A stretch of DNA of 64,000 bases from assembly GCF_033344935.1 (NCBI RefSeq), contig NZ_JAWPMM010000001.1:310001-374000 (forward strand). Direction: 5' to 3'. Position 1 is the first letter of the stretch. Every line of letters starts with the position of its first letter. Shown here in pieces: positions 42,027 through 50,824 of this stretch. The translations under genes were made by a program, and so were the position numbers. The DNA is from Reichenbachiella sp. (lineage in GTDB: Bacteria; Bacteroidota; Bacteroidia; Cytophagales; Cyclobacteriaceae). The notes below the pieces were generated by a model. That model was given only the letters and a program-made list of their open reading frames with translations. It was not told the origin of the DNA and ran no database searches.

Positions 42027-42443
42027 ATGACAAATACAGTATCAATTACTCCTTACCATAAAAAACTTGTTCGGGCTACGTTTTGGATGGTAGAACCTAA
42101 AGCGGACGAGGCAGCAGAAATCTTTTATAATAAACTTTTTGAAATGAGCCCTGAGCTCAAGCCTTTATTCAAAGGTGACATGAAAGATCAGGGAAGAAGA
42201 ATGATGGAAATGTTAGCGACCGTTGTTAAGGGGCTGAACACTTTGGATGTATTGGCACCATTGGTTAGAAGTATGGGAAGAAGACACGTGAATTATGGAA
42301 TCAAAACAGAACACTACCACATGGCGGCTACAGCGCTCATGTATTCTCTCAAAGAAGAGCTCAAAGAAAACTGGAATGAAGAAGTTGAATCAGCTTGGCT
42401 CGAAGTCTACCAAACAGTTTCATGTATCATGCAATCTGCTTAA
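42027..42443 (+). CDS. Single-domain bacterial hemoglobin
   Basis: The 138-residue protein is a flavohemoglobin-type globin domain without the reductase part. It has KADEAAEIFYNKLFEMSPELKPLFK, the proximal His87 in RRHVNYGIKTEHY, and helix H with LYSLKEEL-like sequence. Such proteins bind oxygen or nitric oxide and often protect against NO or assist respiration at low oxygen; a separate reductase would be needed. A 26-residue hydrophobic open frame follows after three bases. Inverted repeats upstream may be regulatory. Confidence 0.88.
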   Translation: MTNTVSITPYHKKLVRATFWMVEPKADEAAEIFYNKLFEMSPELKPLFKGDMKDQGRRMMEMLATVVKGLNTLDVLAPLVRSMGRRHVNYGIKTEHYHMAATALMYSLKEELKENWNEEVESAWLEVYQTVSCIMQSA

Positions 42444-42446
42444 ATC

Positions 42447-42527
42447 ATGACATTCAAAAAATATGTTCGAATAGCCATCAGCTTAATTTCCTATATGCTC
42501 ATCATGTTGCTAGTAATTGCTGGCTGA
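42447..42527 (+). CDS. Possible 26-residue membrane peptide
   Basis: An open frame from ATG at 42447 to TGA at 42527 encodes MTFKKYVRIA followed by a hydrophobic helix (ISLISYMLIMLLVIAG). The basic N-terminus and single membrane span are the usual form of small bacterial membrane proteins. It begins three bases after the globin stop, so it could be co-translated with it. The frame is short enough to be chance; only conservation or expression would settle it. Confidence 0.35.
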   Translation: MTFKKYVRIAISLISYMLIMLLVIAG

Positions 42528-42549
42528 ATGGAGTCTCGTAAATAATGAG

Positions 42550-43698
42550 CTATAGTGTTGCTTTCAGCGCTTGAATCAGTTTCTTCATATCCCTTTCGTC
42601 ATTGTATACATGCGGAGATACTCGAATAAACTCTCCACGAATAGAGACACTTACTCGATTTACTTTTAGCGCTGTGGCAAGGTTTTCCATTTTTTCCTTA
42701 GGAAACTTGATGCCGAATAGGTGAGCACTGCGGGCCGATGAATCTTCGACGTAAAGTCCAAGTTGCTTTACTTCGTGCAATGGCGATTGGATCAGGTCTT
42801 GACAATATTGCTGAATATTCTCCACCCCCCATTTTCGTATTTCTTTAATTGAGGCGATCAGCATCGGGTTGGCAATGAAGTTACTTTGCTGTCCCATGCC
42901 ATAGCGCAAGGCACCCTCCATATATTCGTCTTGATAATTGACCAAATTGGCAAAATCATCACTGTGCAATCGATTGATCCAGTTTTGTTCTATCGGTTCC
43001 CCTTGATCGAATCTGGGGCCATAATAAGCGAGTCCAGAAGTATAGGGACCCAGCAGCCATTTGTATCCGGCTACAATCAACGCATCAGGTTTAATTTCTT
43101 GTATGTCGAAGGGTAGAGCGCCTATGGATTGCGTGCCATCAATTATCAAGGCTGCGCCAACTTCATCACATTTTTTTCGAATGGTTTTCAAATCAAACAA
43201 AGTACCATCTGCCCAATGGACATGACCGAGGCTTACGGCTTTAGTCTTTTGTGTAATGGCTTTTAATATTTCTTCATTCCATTTTTTACCTCGTTGTTCT
43301 TCGGTATCTGGCGCTGCCACAAGAATAAGGTCGGCTCCGTGCTTGTCGCAATGATTTTTCCAGGGATAGACATTACTCGGAAACTGCCCATCAGTTAATA
43401 CAATATTTTCACCCTTTCCAACTGGAATATTGTTTACCACATTGCCAATACCATACGATACTGAAGGTATCATGACTATGCGGTTTGGCTCCGGGTTGTT
43501 GATCAAATCAGAATAAAGTATGCGTAAGGTCTCGGCATCCTTGAAAAAATCTTCTCCACTTACTTTATTCGGTTGGCGTTTGGCTTTGATTCCTTCTATG
43601 CCTGCCTTTTCCACTTTTTTGAGCAACGGCGCCATATAGGCGCAATTCAGGTAAGCGAATTTTTTGTTGAGATTAAATTTCTTTCTTTGACAGTTCAT
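42550..43698 (-). CDS. Class V-fold PLP-dependent aminotransferase
   Basis: The 382-residue protein has the class V/cysteine-desulfurase fold. The pyridoxal phosphate lysine lies in VAGYKWLLGPYTSG, preceded by IIDGTQSIGALPFD (the cofactor aspartate and the DGTQ motif). Related enzymes include kynureninase-like and isopenicillin-N-epimerase-like proteins, so the exact reaction is open. It is divergent from the Rieske protein gene. Confidence 0.87.
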   Translation of the reverse strand: MNCQRKKFNLNKKFAYLNCAYMAPLLKKVEKAGIEGIKAKRQPNKVSGEDFFKDAETLRILYSDLINNPEPNRIVMIPSVSYGIGNVVNNIPVGKGENIVLTDGQFPSNVYPWKNHCDKHGADLILVAAPDTEEQRGKKWNEEILKAITQKTKAVSLGHVHWADGTLFDLKTIRKKCDEVGAALIIDGTQSIGALPFDIQEIKPDALIVAGYKWLLGPYTSGLAYYGPRFDQGEPIEQNWINRLHSDDFANLVNYQDEYMEGALRYGMGQQSNFIANPMLIASIKEIRKWGVENIQQYCQDLIQSPLHEVKQLGLYVEDSSARSAHLFGIKFPKEKMENLATALKVNRVSVSIRGEFIRVSPHVYNDERDMKKLIQALKATL

Positions 43699-43816
43699 AG
43701 TGTGTGTTAATGCCGTTAACTTGTAAAAAGTGAAAAGTTATAAGTTAAAAAGTTATTTGGGATCGAAATCAATAAATTAATCTCCCAATAACCATTCAAC
43801 CAATAACTTACTTGCG

Positions 43817-44137
43817 ATGGATAAAGTTTTAGTTTTTGAGTCTAAGGAGCAAGCGGAAAGGGTCATTCCATTAAATGAGATCAGAAAAATTAGAATTGAC
43901 AAACTTGAGATCTGTTTGGCAAATACAAGAAAAGGCTTTGTAGCTTTTGAAAAGGAATGCCCGCATCTGGGTGATGACCTGAGCAAGGGAAAAATTAACC
44001 CCGATTGTGAAGTGGTTTGTCCCTGGCATTCTTATCGATTCAATTTAACAACAGGAGACGAAAATGAAAATCGGTGCGACAGTCTGATTATCTATGGCAC
44101 CGATTGGGAAAACGAACAGCTCTATGTGTTCGTCTGA
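43817..44137 (+). CDS. Rieske [2Fe-2S] ferredoxin-like protein
   Basis: The 106-residue protein is a small soluble Rieske domain with both ligand pairs: Cys48-Pro-His50 (CPHLGDDL) and Cys68-Pro-Trp-His71 (CPWHSYRF). Such proteins pass electrons to oxygenases or serve as nitrite-reductase small-subunit-like proteins; no oxygenase gene is adjacent. It ends two bases before the convergent aminopeptidase gene. Confidence 0.9.
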   Translation: MDKVLVFESKEQAERVIPLNEIRKIRIDKLEICLANTRKGFVAFEKECPHLGDDLSKGKINPDCEVVCPWHSYRFNLTTGDENENRCDSLIIYGTDWENEQLYVFV

Positions 44138-44139
44138 TT

Positions 44140-45609
44140 TTATTCTCCAGACTTTAATTCAGGAAGTTGATAATCAGTGAAAATACTCGGCTCCTTCATG
44201 AGCTTTTCTATTTCATCTGATTTACGTGGTGCTTTGTTAGACATCAATTCACAGCCATCTTTGGTAATCAAATAATCATCTTCAATTCTTACCGGAATGT
44301 CCCACCATTTTTTATCTGATGGGCTTCCACTTGGAATATAGATTCCTGGCTCAATGGTGATTGTCATGTTTTCTTCCAGATTACCATACATGCCCTTGTC
44401 ATGAACATCCAATCCGATATGGTGGCAACAGCCATGTGGGTAGTATCTGTTTCTGCCAGTTTCTGGATTGATTACGTCCTGATCTGCTGTGCTTTCATAC
44501 AAACCCAGTTCTACCAAACCATTATTCACGATTTCTTTAGTCGTTTCGTAAAGAACCGAGAAAGGAATGCCTGCCTTGCAAGTATCGGCTGCAGCTTGTT
44601 GAGCTTCATACACCAAATCGTAAATCAATTTTTGCTCCTTGGTGAATTTTCCGTTTACTGGTACCGTACGAGTGACGTCTGCGGTGTACCCATGATACTC
44701 TGCACCCAAATCCATCAGTATTAATTCCCCGTCTTCGATCGCAGGTTTATAGTTGTCAATATAGTGTAGCGTGCATCCATGATTTCCCGCACCTACGATA
44801 CTTGGATAGCCTTCATATTCTGCCCCATATTTTTTGAAGACAAATTCATGTATGCCCTGAATTTCTGCTTCAGACATACCAGGCCTCATGGCTTTCATTA
44901 CTTCTCGCTGACCTATAGTGGATATGTCTACAGCTTTTCTGATCAGTGCCAATTCTTCTTCAGTCTTGACTCCTCTAAGTTCTCTCATTAATGTATCGAG
45001 AGATACTACATCTAGATTATTTTTTTGTGGTTCGATGGACAAGTCCCCTTGATTATAGCCAGCCTTCTCTTTGAATTGTTCGATCAAGTCATAGAGGTCG
45101 CCTTCTTCTTTTGTATTTCTTACGTCATTGTGGAAGTCATAAAACAACACCTTGTCAAACGTTGAAAAATCAATGTTGAAAGCTTTGAAGTCAGGGTTTT
45201 CAAAAGCCATTTGAACATCCAGCTTTTCTGAAGCTCCGTCTTTGCCTAATCGAGGCCCATCATACAATTCTTTCAGTGCATCCCGACCTCTCACAAAAAG
45301 AATTTCGTTCAGCTTTTCTTCATTGATCTGTTGCTCCTCTTTAAATATCAACAAAACACCGTGCGGCTCCTTTTGTCCTGTCAGGTAGTAGAAGTTCGGA
45401 TCCTGATGGTAGATATAATACACATCATTGGCCCTGTTGCGAATCGGATTAGCAAAAAAAACGGCTACAGAGTTGTTTGGCATTTTAGCTCTAAGCTCCG
45501 CCCGCCTTTCTTTATGAAACTCGCTATTCAAATCATCTGGACTCACCTTTTGCTGCGCTGATGCTAGTATTGGCAATACACACAACAGCATTCCTAAAAT
45601 TTTTCTCAT
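44140..45609 (-). CDS. Exported Xaa-Pro aminopeptidase (M24B)
   Basis: From the ATG at 45609 the protein has 489 residues with signal MRKILGMLLCVLPILASAQ. An N-terminal AMP_N domain (FHKERRAELRAKMPNNSVAVFF) precedes the M24 metallopeptidase domain with ligands in LMDLGAEYHGYTADVTRTV, HHIGLDVHD, TIEPGIYIP and RIEDDYLI. It removes N-terminal residues preceding proline, outside the cytoplasm. An upstream ATG would run back through the terminator at 45713-45739 and is rejected. Confidence 0.92.
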   Translation of the reverse strand: MRKILGMLLCVLPILASAQQKVSPDDLNSEFHKERRAELRAKMPNNSVAVFFANPIRNRANDVYYIYHQDPNFYYLTGQKEPHGVLLIFKEEQQINEEKLNEILFVRGRDALKELYDGPRLGKDGASEKLDVQMAFENPDFKAFNIDFSTFDKVLFYDFHNDVRNTKEEGDLYDLIEQFKEKAGYNQGDLSIEPQKNNLDVVSLDTLMRELRGVKTEEELALIRKAVDISTIGQREVMKAMRPGMSEAEIQGIHEFVFKKYGAEYEGYPSIVGAGNHGCTLHYIDNYKPAIEDGELILMDLGAEYHGYTADVTRTVPVNGKFTKEQKLIYDLVYEAQQAAADTCKAGIPFSVLYETTKEIVNNGLVELGLYESTADQDVINPETGRNRYYPHGCCHHIGLDVHDKGMYGNLEENMTITIEPGIYIPSGSPSDKKWWDIPVRIEDDYLITKDGCELMSNKAPRKSDEIEKLMKEPSIFTDYQLPELKSGE

Positions 45610-45712
45610 TTTGAAAACGTTAATGGTTTTGAGTGCAACATACGCATTGACGTATGAATATGCCAATGACAATATTAGTAAGCGGAGGACTGATGATTTG
45701 AATGGTAACAAA

Positions 45713-45739
45713 AAAGCCCCGATCAATGACCGAGGCTTT
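45713..45739 (-). terminator. Terminator of the desaturase gene
   Basis: AAAGCC (45713-45718) pairs with GGCTTT (45734-45739), with additional inner CG pairs. On the minus strand it is followed by a T-run, and it lies 22 bases after the desaturase stop. Confidence 0.75.
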
Positions 45740-45760
45740 CAATATTTTTTTAGCGCCTAA

Positions 45761-46531
45761 TTAGGCTGCTTTCTTGAAGCTTTCTCGTTTCACAGAAACT
45801 TCTAGCTTTTTGATATGGATCATGCCTAGCTTATCCATCACCCACATAATCATATAGGTTGGATCGATCTCGTGCCAACGGACACCACCGAAGTTGGCTC
45901 TGTTGCCATGCTTGTGGTGATTGTTGTGATAGCTCTCACCCATCATCAAGAAATCAAATGGAAGGAAATTTTTAGAAGTATCCCCTACTTTGAAATTTAC
46001 ATATCCATAAACATGGGCGAACCAATTGATAATTGCACCGTGAATAGGCGCCATCATCCAGGCCATTGGCAAGAATAGCCATTGCCACCAAGCAGTAGCA
46101 AAAGTAAAAAAGAAAGCGAAATAGGCAGTACCCCAAAGCAATCTTGATACCCAAGACCTTGCAAACCTGTCGAATGCAGGCCACTCAGGCACATCTCTGG
46201 TAAACCTTTCCTCAACTTCCATTTTTTTGCTAGTTATCGCAGAATATGTAGTTTTTGTACGCCACATCATAGCAAACAAATTGCCGTCGTATTTAGGCGA
46301 GTGCACATCCTTTTCTGTATCAGCATAAGCATGGTGCATACGGTGCATCACCCCATAACCATAGGCGCTTAGATAGTTAGAACCTTGAAATACCCAAGTA
46401 AGAAAGTAGCAAAGCTTCTCACCAAATCTTGACATCGTAAAACTCTGGTGCGCTGAATAGCGATGCAAGAAGAAGGTCTGAAAAAACAAACCACCATACC
46501 ACATCACCAACATAAATATTAATATCTCCAT
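45761..46531 (-). CDS. Acyl-CoA/acyl-lipid delta-9-type desaturase
   Basis: The 256-residue membrane protein has the three histidine boxes of fatty-acid desaturases: HRYSAH (23-28), HRMHH (63-67) and HNNHH (about 206-210), with hydrophobic spans between them. It introduces a double bond into membrane fatty acyl chains with a di-iron centre and oxygen. An inverted repeat TTGTAAT-CCTA-ATTACAA is 10 bases before its start and may be an operator. It is divergent from uvrA. Confidence 0.92.
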   Translation of the reverse strand: MEILIFMLVMWYGGLFFQTFFLHRYSAHQSFTMSRFGEKLCYFLTWVFQGSNYLSAYGYGVMHRMHHAYADTEKDVHSPKYDGNLFAMMWRTKTTYSAITSKKMEVEERFTRDVPEWPAFDRFARSWVSRLLWGTAYFAFFFTFATAWWQWLFLPMAWMMAPIHGAIINWFAHVYGYVNFKVGDTSKNFLPFDFLMMGESYHNNHHKHGNRANFGGVRWHEIDPTYMIMWVMDKLGMIHIKKLEVSVKRESFKKAA

Positions 46532-46540
46532 TTCAATTGT

Positions 46541-46558
46541 TTGTAATCCTAATTACAA
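46541..46558. promoter_or_regulatory. Inverted repeat before the desaturase start
   Basis: TTGTAAT (46541-46547) and ATTACAA (46552-46558) are perfect arms around four bases. The site lies 10 bases upstream of the desaturase ATG, a plausible regulator-binding place in the uvrA-desaturase divergent gap. Confidence 0.42.
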
Positions 46559-46642
46559 GGACAGTATCAACCCTTGTTTGTGACAAAGTTCGGTAAAAAA
46601 ATCAATATTTTTTGATCGCGTGCTTTTTGACATCCGTATCTC

Positions 46643-46650
46643 TATCTTTG
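46643..46650 (+). promoter_or_regulatory. -7 box of uvrA
   Basis: TATCTTTG matches TAnnTTTG and is 24 bases before the ATG at 46675. A possible TTG start at 46612 lies upstream of this promoter element and is therefore rejected. Confidence 0.55.
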
Positions 46651-46674
46651 CGGATTGTTAAAAATTCACTTTCA

Positions 46675-49491
46675 ATGGCGGAAACACTAAAAAATCAGGT
46701 AGCTAAAAATATAGATCAATTGGACCCACGTGATTTTATTATCATCAAGGGCGCGCGAGTCAACAACCTGAAGAATTTAAGTGTTGCTATTCCAAGAAAT
46801 AAGCTGGTTGTGGTCACTGGATTATCCGGATCAGGGAAATCATCTTTAGCCTTTGATACGCTTTTCGCTGAAGGCCAGAGGAAATATGTAGAGAGTTTAA
46901 GTTCATATGCACGTCAGTTTCTAGGGCGGATGGAAAAGCCTGAAGTCGACTACATCAAAGGAGTTTCCCCAGCAGTGGCTATCGAGCAAAAGGTAAACAC
47001 CAGAAATCCGCGTTCCACCGTGGGTACCACCACGGAGATTTACGATTACATCAAATTGCTCTACGCTAGAATAGGGCAAACGATCTCGCCTGTCAGCGGT
47101 AATCCGGTGAAAAGAGATACCGTATCTACTGTCGTGAATGCCATTAACCAATATGAAGACGGTACCAAATTTATGGTCAGCGCACCACTGACATTAGCTG
47201 CTGATCGTACCCTAGAAATAGAATTCAACATTTTGCTAAGCAAGGGTTTTACAAGAGTATTAGTAGATGGAGCGCTAGAGCAAATAGAAGATTTAGACCC
47301 TCAGAAAGTAGACCCTGGTAAAGTTGAAATTCTGATTGATCGTTTGAGTGTGAATAAGGAAGATGAAGATGCCACTTTCCGATTGTCTGATTCTGTACAA
47401 ACTGCATTTTTCGAAGGTCATGGCGATTGTATCATTCATTTCCGTGAGGGCGAACCAAGAAAATTTTCTGATCGCTTTGAATTGGACGGCATGACGTTCG
47501 AAGAGCCGTCTGTCAATCTTTTTAGTTTCAACAACCCGTACGGCGCTTGTCGCAAGTGTGAAGGGTTTGGGAAGGTGCTGGGGATAGATCCGGATTTGGT
47601 CATTGCTGATAAAAACTTGTCGGTTTACGAAGGCGCCATTGTGCCTTGGCGCAGTGAGACCATGAAGAAGTGGTTGCAGCCCTTGCTCCATATGGCACAT
47701 GATATAGACTTTCCAGTGCATCGTCCGGTGAAAGATTTGACTGAAGATGAATATGATTTGCTCTGGGAAGGAACAGGGAATTTTGAAGGGCTTCATGCCT
47801 TCTATGCTTTTATAGAATCTCAACTGCACAAAATTCAGTACCGTGTGATGCTTTCTCGCTATCGCGGAAAAACCACTTGCCCGGATTGTAAAGGCACCCG
47901 ATTAAGGAAAGATGCTTTCTATGTAAAAGTGGGTGGCAAGGCTGTTTCGGAACTAGTATTAATGCCTATTGATCGGGCTTTAGACTTTTTCGAATCCCTT
48001 GAGTTGAGCGATTATGATCAAAAAGTAGCCAAGCGAATATTGAAGGAAATTCAAAACCGCTTGAGCTATATGAAAGAAGTGGGATTGGGTTATCTCACGT
48101 TGAATCGATTGACTTCCACTCTTTCAGGAGGTGAATATCAAAGAATCAAATTGGCTACTTCACTTGGAAGTGCGCTGGTAGGCTCGATGTACATTTTGGA
48201 TGAACCAAGTATTGGTTTGCACCCGAGAGACACAGCCCGATTGGGCAATGTGTTGGAAACACTCAAACGACTAGGCAACACGGTCATCGTAGTAGAACAC
48301 GAGGAGGAGGTGATGAAGCGGGCCGATCAGATCATTGACATTGGTCCTGCTGCTGGTATACATGGTGGTGAATTAGTCTTTCAGGGAGATTGGGAGGCGA
48401 TTTTGGAAGAGAAGGAATCAGTGACCGCGAGATTTCTAAACGGCACCGAATTTATCCCGACCCCAACCCGAAGAAGACCATGGAAGCATAGCATTGATAT
48501 TTTGGGTGCGAGAGAGAACAATCTAAAACGCATTGATGTTTCTATCCCGTTGGGCGTTTTGACTGTAGTTACTGGAGTGAGCGGTTCTGGCAAATCTACT
48601 TTGATTAGAAAAATATTATATCCTGCGCTAGGCAAGATCGTTGGTGTCACTGGCGAAGAAACCGGTAAGTTTGGTGAGCTCGATGGTGACTACAAAATGA
48701 TCCAGCGTATGGAGATGATCGATCAAAATCCGCTGGGTAGAAGTTCTCGATCAAACCCAGTGACTTATGTGAAAGCTTACGATGCCATTCGTCAGCTTTA
48801 TGCAGACCAGCCCACAGCCAAACAAAGAAATCTGAAACCAGCTCATTTCTCTTTTAATGTAGATGGTGGACGATGCGAAACTTGCCAGGGAGAGGGTGAA
48901 GTGAAAATCGAAATGCAGTTCATGGCAGACTTGCACTTGACCTGTGATGAATGTAAAGGAAAACGATTCAAGGAAGAAATTCTGGAAGTCACTTATAAGG
49001 ACAAACACATTGCAGACATACTTGATTTGAGTATAGAAGAAAGCCTGTCTTTCTTTGAAGATCAAAAAGCAATTGTCTCAAAATTGCAGCCGCTAGATGA
49101 TGTTGGACTGGGTTACGTGAAATTGGGGCAATCTTCTAACTCGCTCAGTGGAGGAGAAGCTCAGCGTGTGAAATTGGCGTCATTCCTTGGCAAAGGGCAG
49201 TCGGCTAATAAAGAAAAGATCCTTTTCATATTTGATGAACCTACGACTGGCCTGCACTTCAAAGACATTGAAAAACTATTGGATAGTATCAATGCGCTAG
49301 TGGACCAGGGCAATACAGTGCTGATCATTGAGCACAATATGGAAATAATCAAATCGGCAGATTGGATTATTGACCTTGGCCCTGATGGTGGAGATCATGG
49401 CGGACAGCTTTGTTTTGCTGGCACACCAGAAGATATGGTGAAGTTGGAGAATAATCATACAGCGAGGTATCTTAGAGAAAAAATCAACTGA
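46675..49491 (+). CDS. uvrA: Excinuclease ABC subunit A (UvrA)
   Basis: From the ATG at 46675 the protein has 938 residues. It has the two ABC ATPase modules of UvrA: Walker A motifs [10 protein letters not shown] and [10 protein letters not shown], signatures [12 protein letters not shown] and [12 protein letters not shown], and the zinc-binding [16 protein letters not shown] to CDECKG segment. It is the damage-recognition subunit of nucleotide excision repair. The stop overlaps the following DUF1343 gene by one base, so the two genes are coupled. Confidence 0.97.
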   Translation: MAETLKNQVAKNIDQLDPRDFIIIKGARVNNLKNLSVAIPRNKLVVVTGLSGSGKSSLAFDTLFAEGQRKYVESLSSYARQFLGRMEKPEVDYIKGVSPAVAIEQKVNTRNPRSTVGTTTEIYDYIKLLYARIGQTISPVSGNPVKRDTVSTVVNAINQYEDGTKFMVSAPLTLAADRTLEIEFNILLSKGFTRVLVDGALEQIEDLDPQKVDPGKVEILIDRLSVNKEDEDATFRLSDSVQTAFFEGHGDCIIHFREGEPRKFSDRFELDGMTFEEPSVNLFSFNNPYGACRKCEGFGKVLGIDPDLVIADKNLSVYEGAIVPWRSETMKKWLQPLLHMAHDIDFPVHRPVKDLTEDEYDLLWEGTGNFEGLHAFYAFIESQLHKIQYRVMLSRYRGKTTCPDCKGTRLRKDAFYVKVGGKAVSELVLMPIDRALDFFESLELSDYDQKVAKRILKEIQNRLSYMKEVGLGYLTLNRLTSTLSGGEYQRIKLATSLGSALVGSMYILDEPSIGLHPRDTARLGNVLETLKRLGNTVIVVEHEEEVMKRADQIIDIGPAAGIHGGELVFQGDWEAILEEKESVTARFLNGTEFIPTPTRRRPWKHSIDILGARENNLKRIDVSIPLGVLTVVTGVSGSGKSTLIRKILYPALGKIVGVTGEETGKFGELDGDYKMIQRMEMIDQNPLGRSSRSNPVTYVKAYDAIRQLYADQPTAKQRNLKPAHFSFNVDGGRCETCQGEGEVKIEMQFMADLHLTCDECKGKRFKEEILEVTYKDKHIADILDLSIEESLSFFEDQKAIVSKLQPLDDVGLGYVKLGQSSNSLSGGEAQRVKLASFLGKGQSANKEKILFIFDEPTTGLHFKDIEKLLDSINALVDQGNTVLIIEHNMEIIKSADWIIDLGPDGGDHGGQLCFAGTPEDMVKLENNHTARYLREKIN

Positions 49492-50663
49492 TGGTAACAA
49501 CCGGACTAGAATCGCTTAAGAAGAACCATGCTGACATTAAAGGTAATGTAGGCTATCTGTGCCATGCGGCATCTATAGATTCCAACTACAACCATGGTAT
49601 TGATATAGTCAAATCGATTTTCGGCTCCAGGCTAAAGAAGCTGTTTTCGCCACAGCATGGACTCTTTGCTGATGTGCAGGACAACATGGTGGAGTCTGAT
49701 CATTTCCATCACAAACACTATGACCTACCGGTGTACAGCTTGTACTCGGATACAAGAAAGCCAACGAAACAAATGCTGGAAGGCTTGGATCATGTCCTGA
49801 TCGACTTGCAAGATGTGGGAACAAGAGTATACACCTACATCTATACCATGACCTACATGATGGAGGCTTGCGCCGAAAATGATGTAGAAGTCATCATTTT
49901 AGATCGACCGAACCCGATTGGGGGGAAAAAAACAGAAGGAAACATCCTTGATTCAACCTATCGGTCCTTTGTCGGAAGACATGAGCTGCCCATGCGACAC
50001 GGTCTTACGATGGGAGAGGTGGCTCTGATGGCCAAAAAGCATTGGGGAATAAATGGCGACTTGAGGATTATTGAGATGCAAGGCTGGCAGCGGGATCAAT
50101 TTTTTTGGGATACCAAATTACCTTGGGTGCTACCTTCCCCCAACTTACCTAATCCGGAAACGGCCTTCTCATTTGTAGGAAGCGTGCTATTTGAAGGGAC
50201 TAATATTTCGGAAGGTCGTGGTACGACCAAAAGCTTGGAAACTATAGGCCATCCAGAAATTCTGAATTATGATTTGCACCCTCAGCTGCTCAAAACATTT
50301 GAATCAGCAGGATTGACTGGGTTTATTCTAAGACCAGTTTCTTTCATGCCTACTTTTCAAAAGCATGCGGGACAAGTTTGTCACGGTTATCAAATTCATG
50401 TAACAGATTATAAAGGTTTTTCTCCTTGGTCTGTTGGACAGGTACTCTGTCGAGAATTTTTCCATCATCTAGGTAGAGACTTTCAGTGGAAACAACCGCC
50501 TTATGAATATGAAGAAGAGTTGCTTCCTATTGATATTCTAAATGGTACGGACTTGGTTCGAAGGTGGGTAGAATCGAATGGATCCATATATGAATTAAGG
50601 ACGATCGAAAATGTAGGGATGTCTGATTTTTTGGACAAAAGAGCCGAAATATTAATCTATTAA
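49491..50663 (+). CDS. DUF1343/NamZ-like exo-beta-N-acetylmuramidase
   Basis: The 390-residue protein matches the DUF1343 family, whose characterised member NamZ is an exo-beta-N-acetylmuramidase of cell-wall recycling. Visible blocks are LFSPQHGLFADVQDNM, DLPVYSLYSDTRKPT, LIDLQDVGTRVYTYIYTM, ILDRPNPIGG and PSPNLPNPETAF. No signal peptide is visible from this start, although family members often have one, so it may act in the cytoplasm. Its ATG overlaps the uvrA stop by one base. Confidence 0.85.
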   Translation: MVTTGLESLKKNHADIKGNVGYLCHAASIDSNYNHGIDIVKSIFGSRLKKLFSPQHGLFADVQDNMVESDHFHHKHYDLPVYSLYSDTRKPTKQMLEGLDHVLIDLQDVGTRVYTYIYTMTYMMEACAENDVEVIILDRPNPIGGKKTEGNILDSTYRSFVGRHELPMRHGLTMGEVALMAKKHWGINGDLRIIEMQGWQRDQFFWDTKLPWVLPSPNLPNPETAFSFVGSVLFEGTNISEGRGTTKSLETIGHPEILNYDLHPQLLKTFESAGLTGFILRPVSFMPTFQKHAGQVCHGYQIHVTDYKGFSPWSVGQVLCREFFHHLGRDFQWKQPPYEYEEELLPIDILNGTDLVRRWVESNGSIYELRTIENVGMSDFLDKRAEILIY

Positions 50664-50824
50664 TACTTAATTCACACACTACTTAGTTTTTATCGTTAAT
50701 TTTATATCCAGTTTGCCCAAAACTGATAAGTAAGTGTTTTCTCAGACACAATATGGTGTAGGCCAAAACCTATTCCCCTAGGTCTATTGGTGCGCCGAAT
50801 ATTTTTTTAAATCAGAATAACTAT

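Noticed and set aside
43726-43812. AT-rich imperfect inverted repeat (GTTATTTGGGA versus TCCCAATAAC) before the Rieske gene
   Set aside because: Arms are imperfect and the local composition is strongly A/T-biased; no further evidence for a site or mobile element.
45610-45726. 39-residue N-terminal extension of the aminopeptidase
   Set aside because: It begins within the desaturase terminator and would bury the clear signal peptide at MRKILGMLL.
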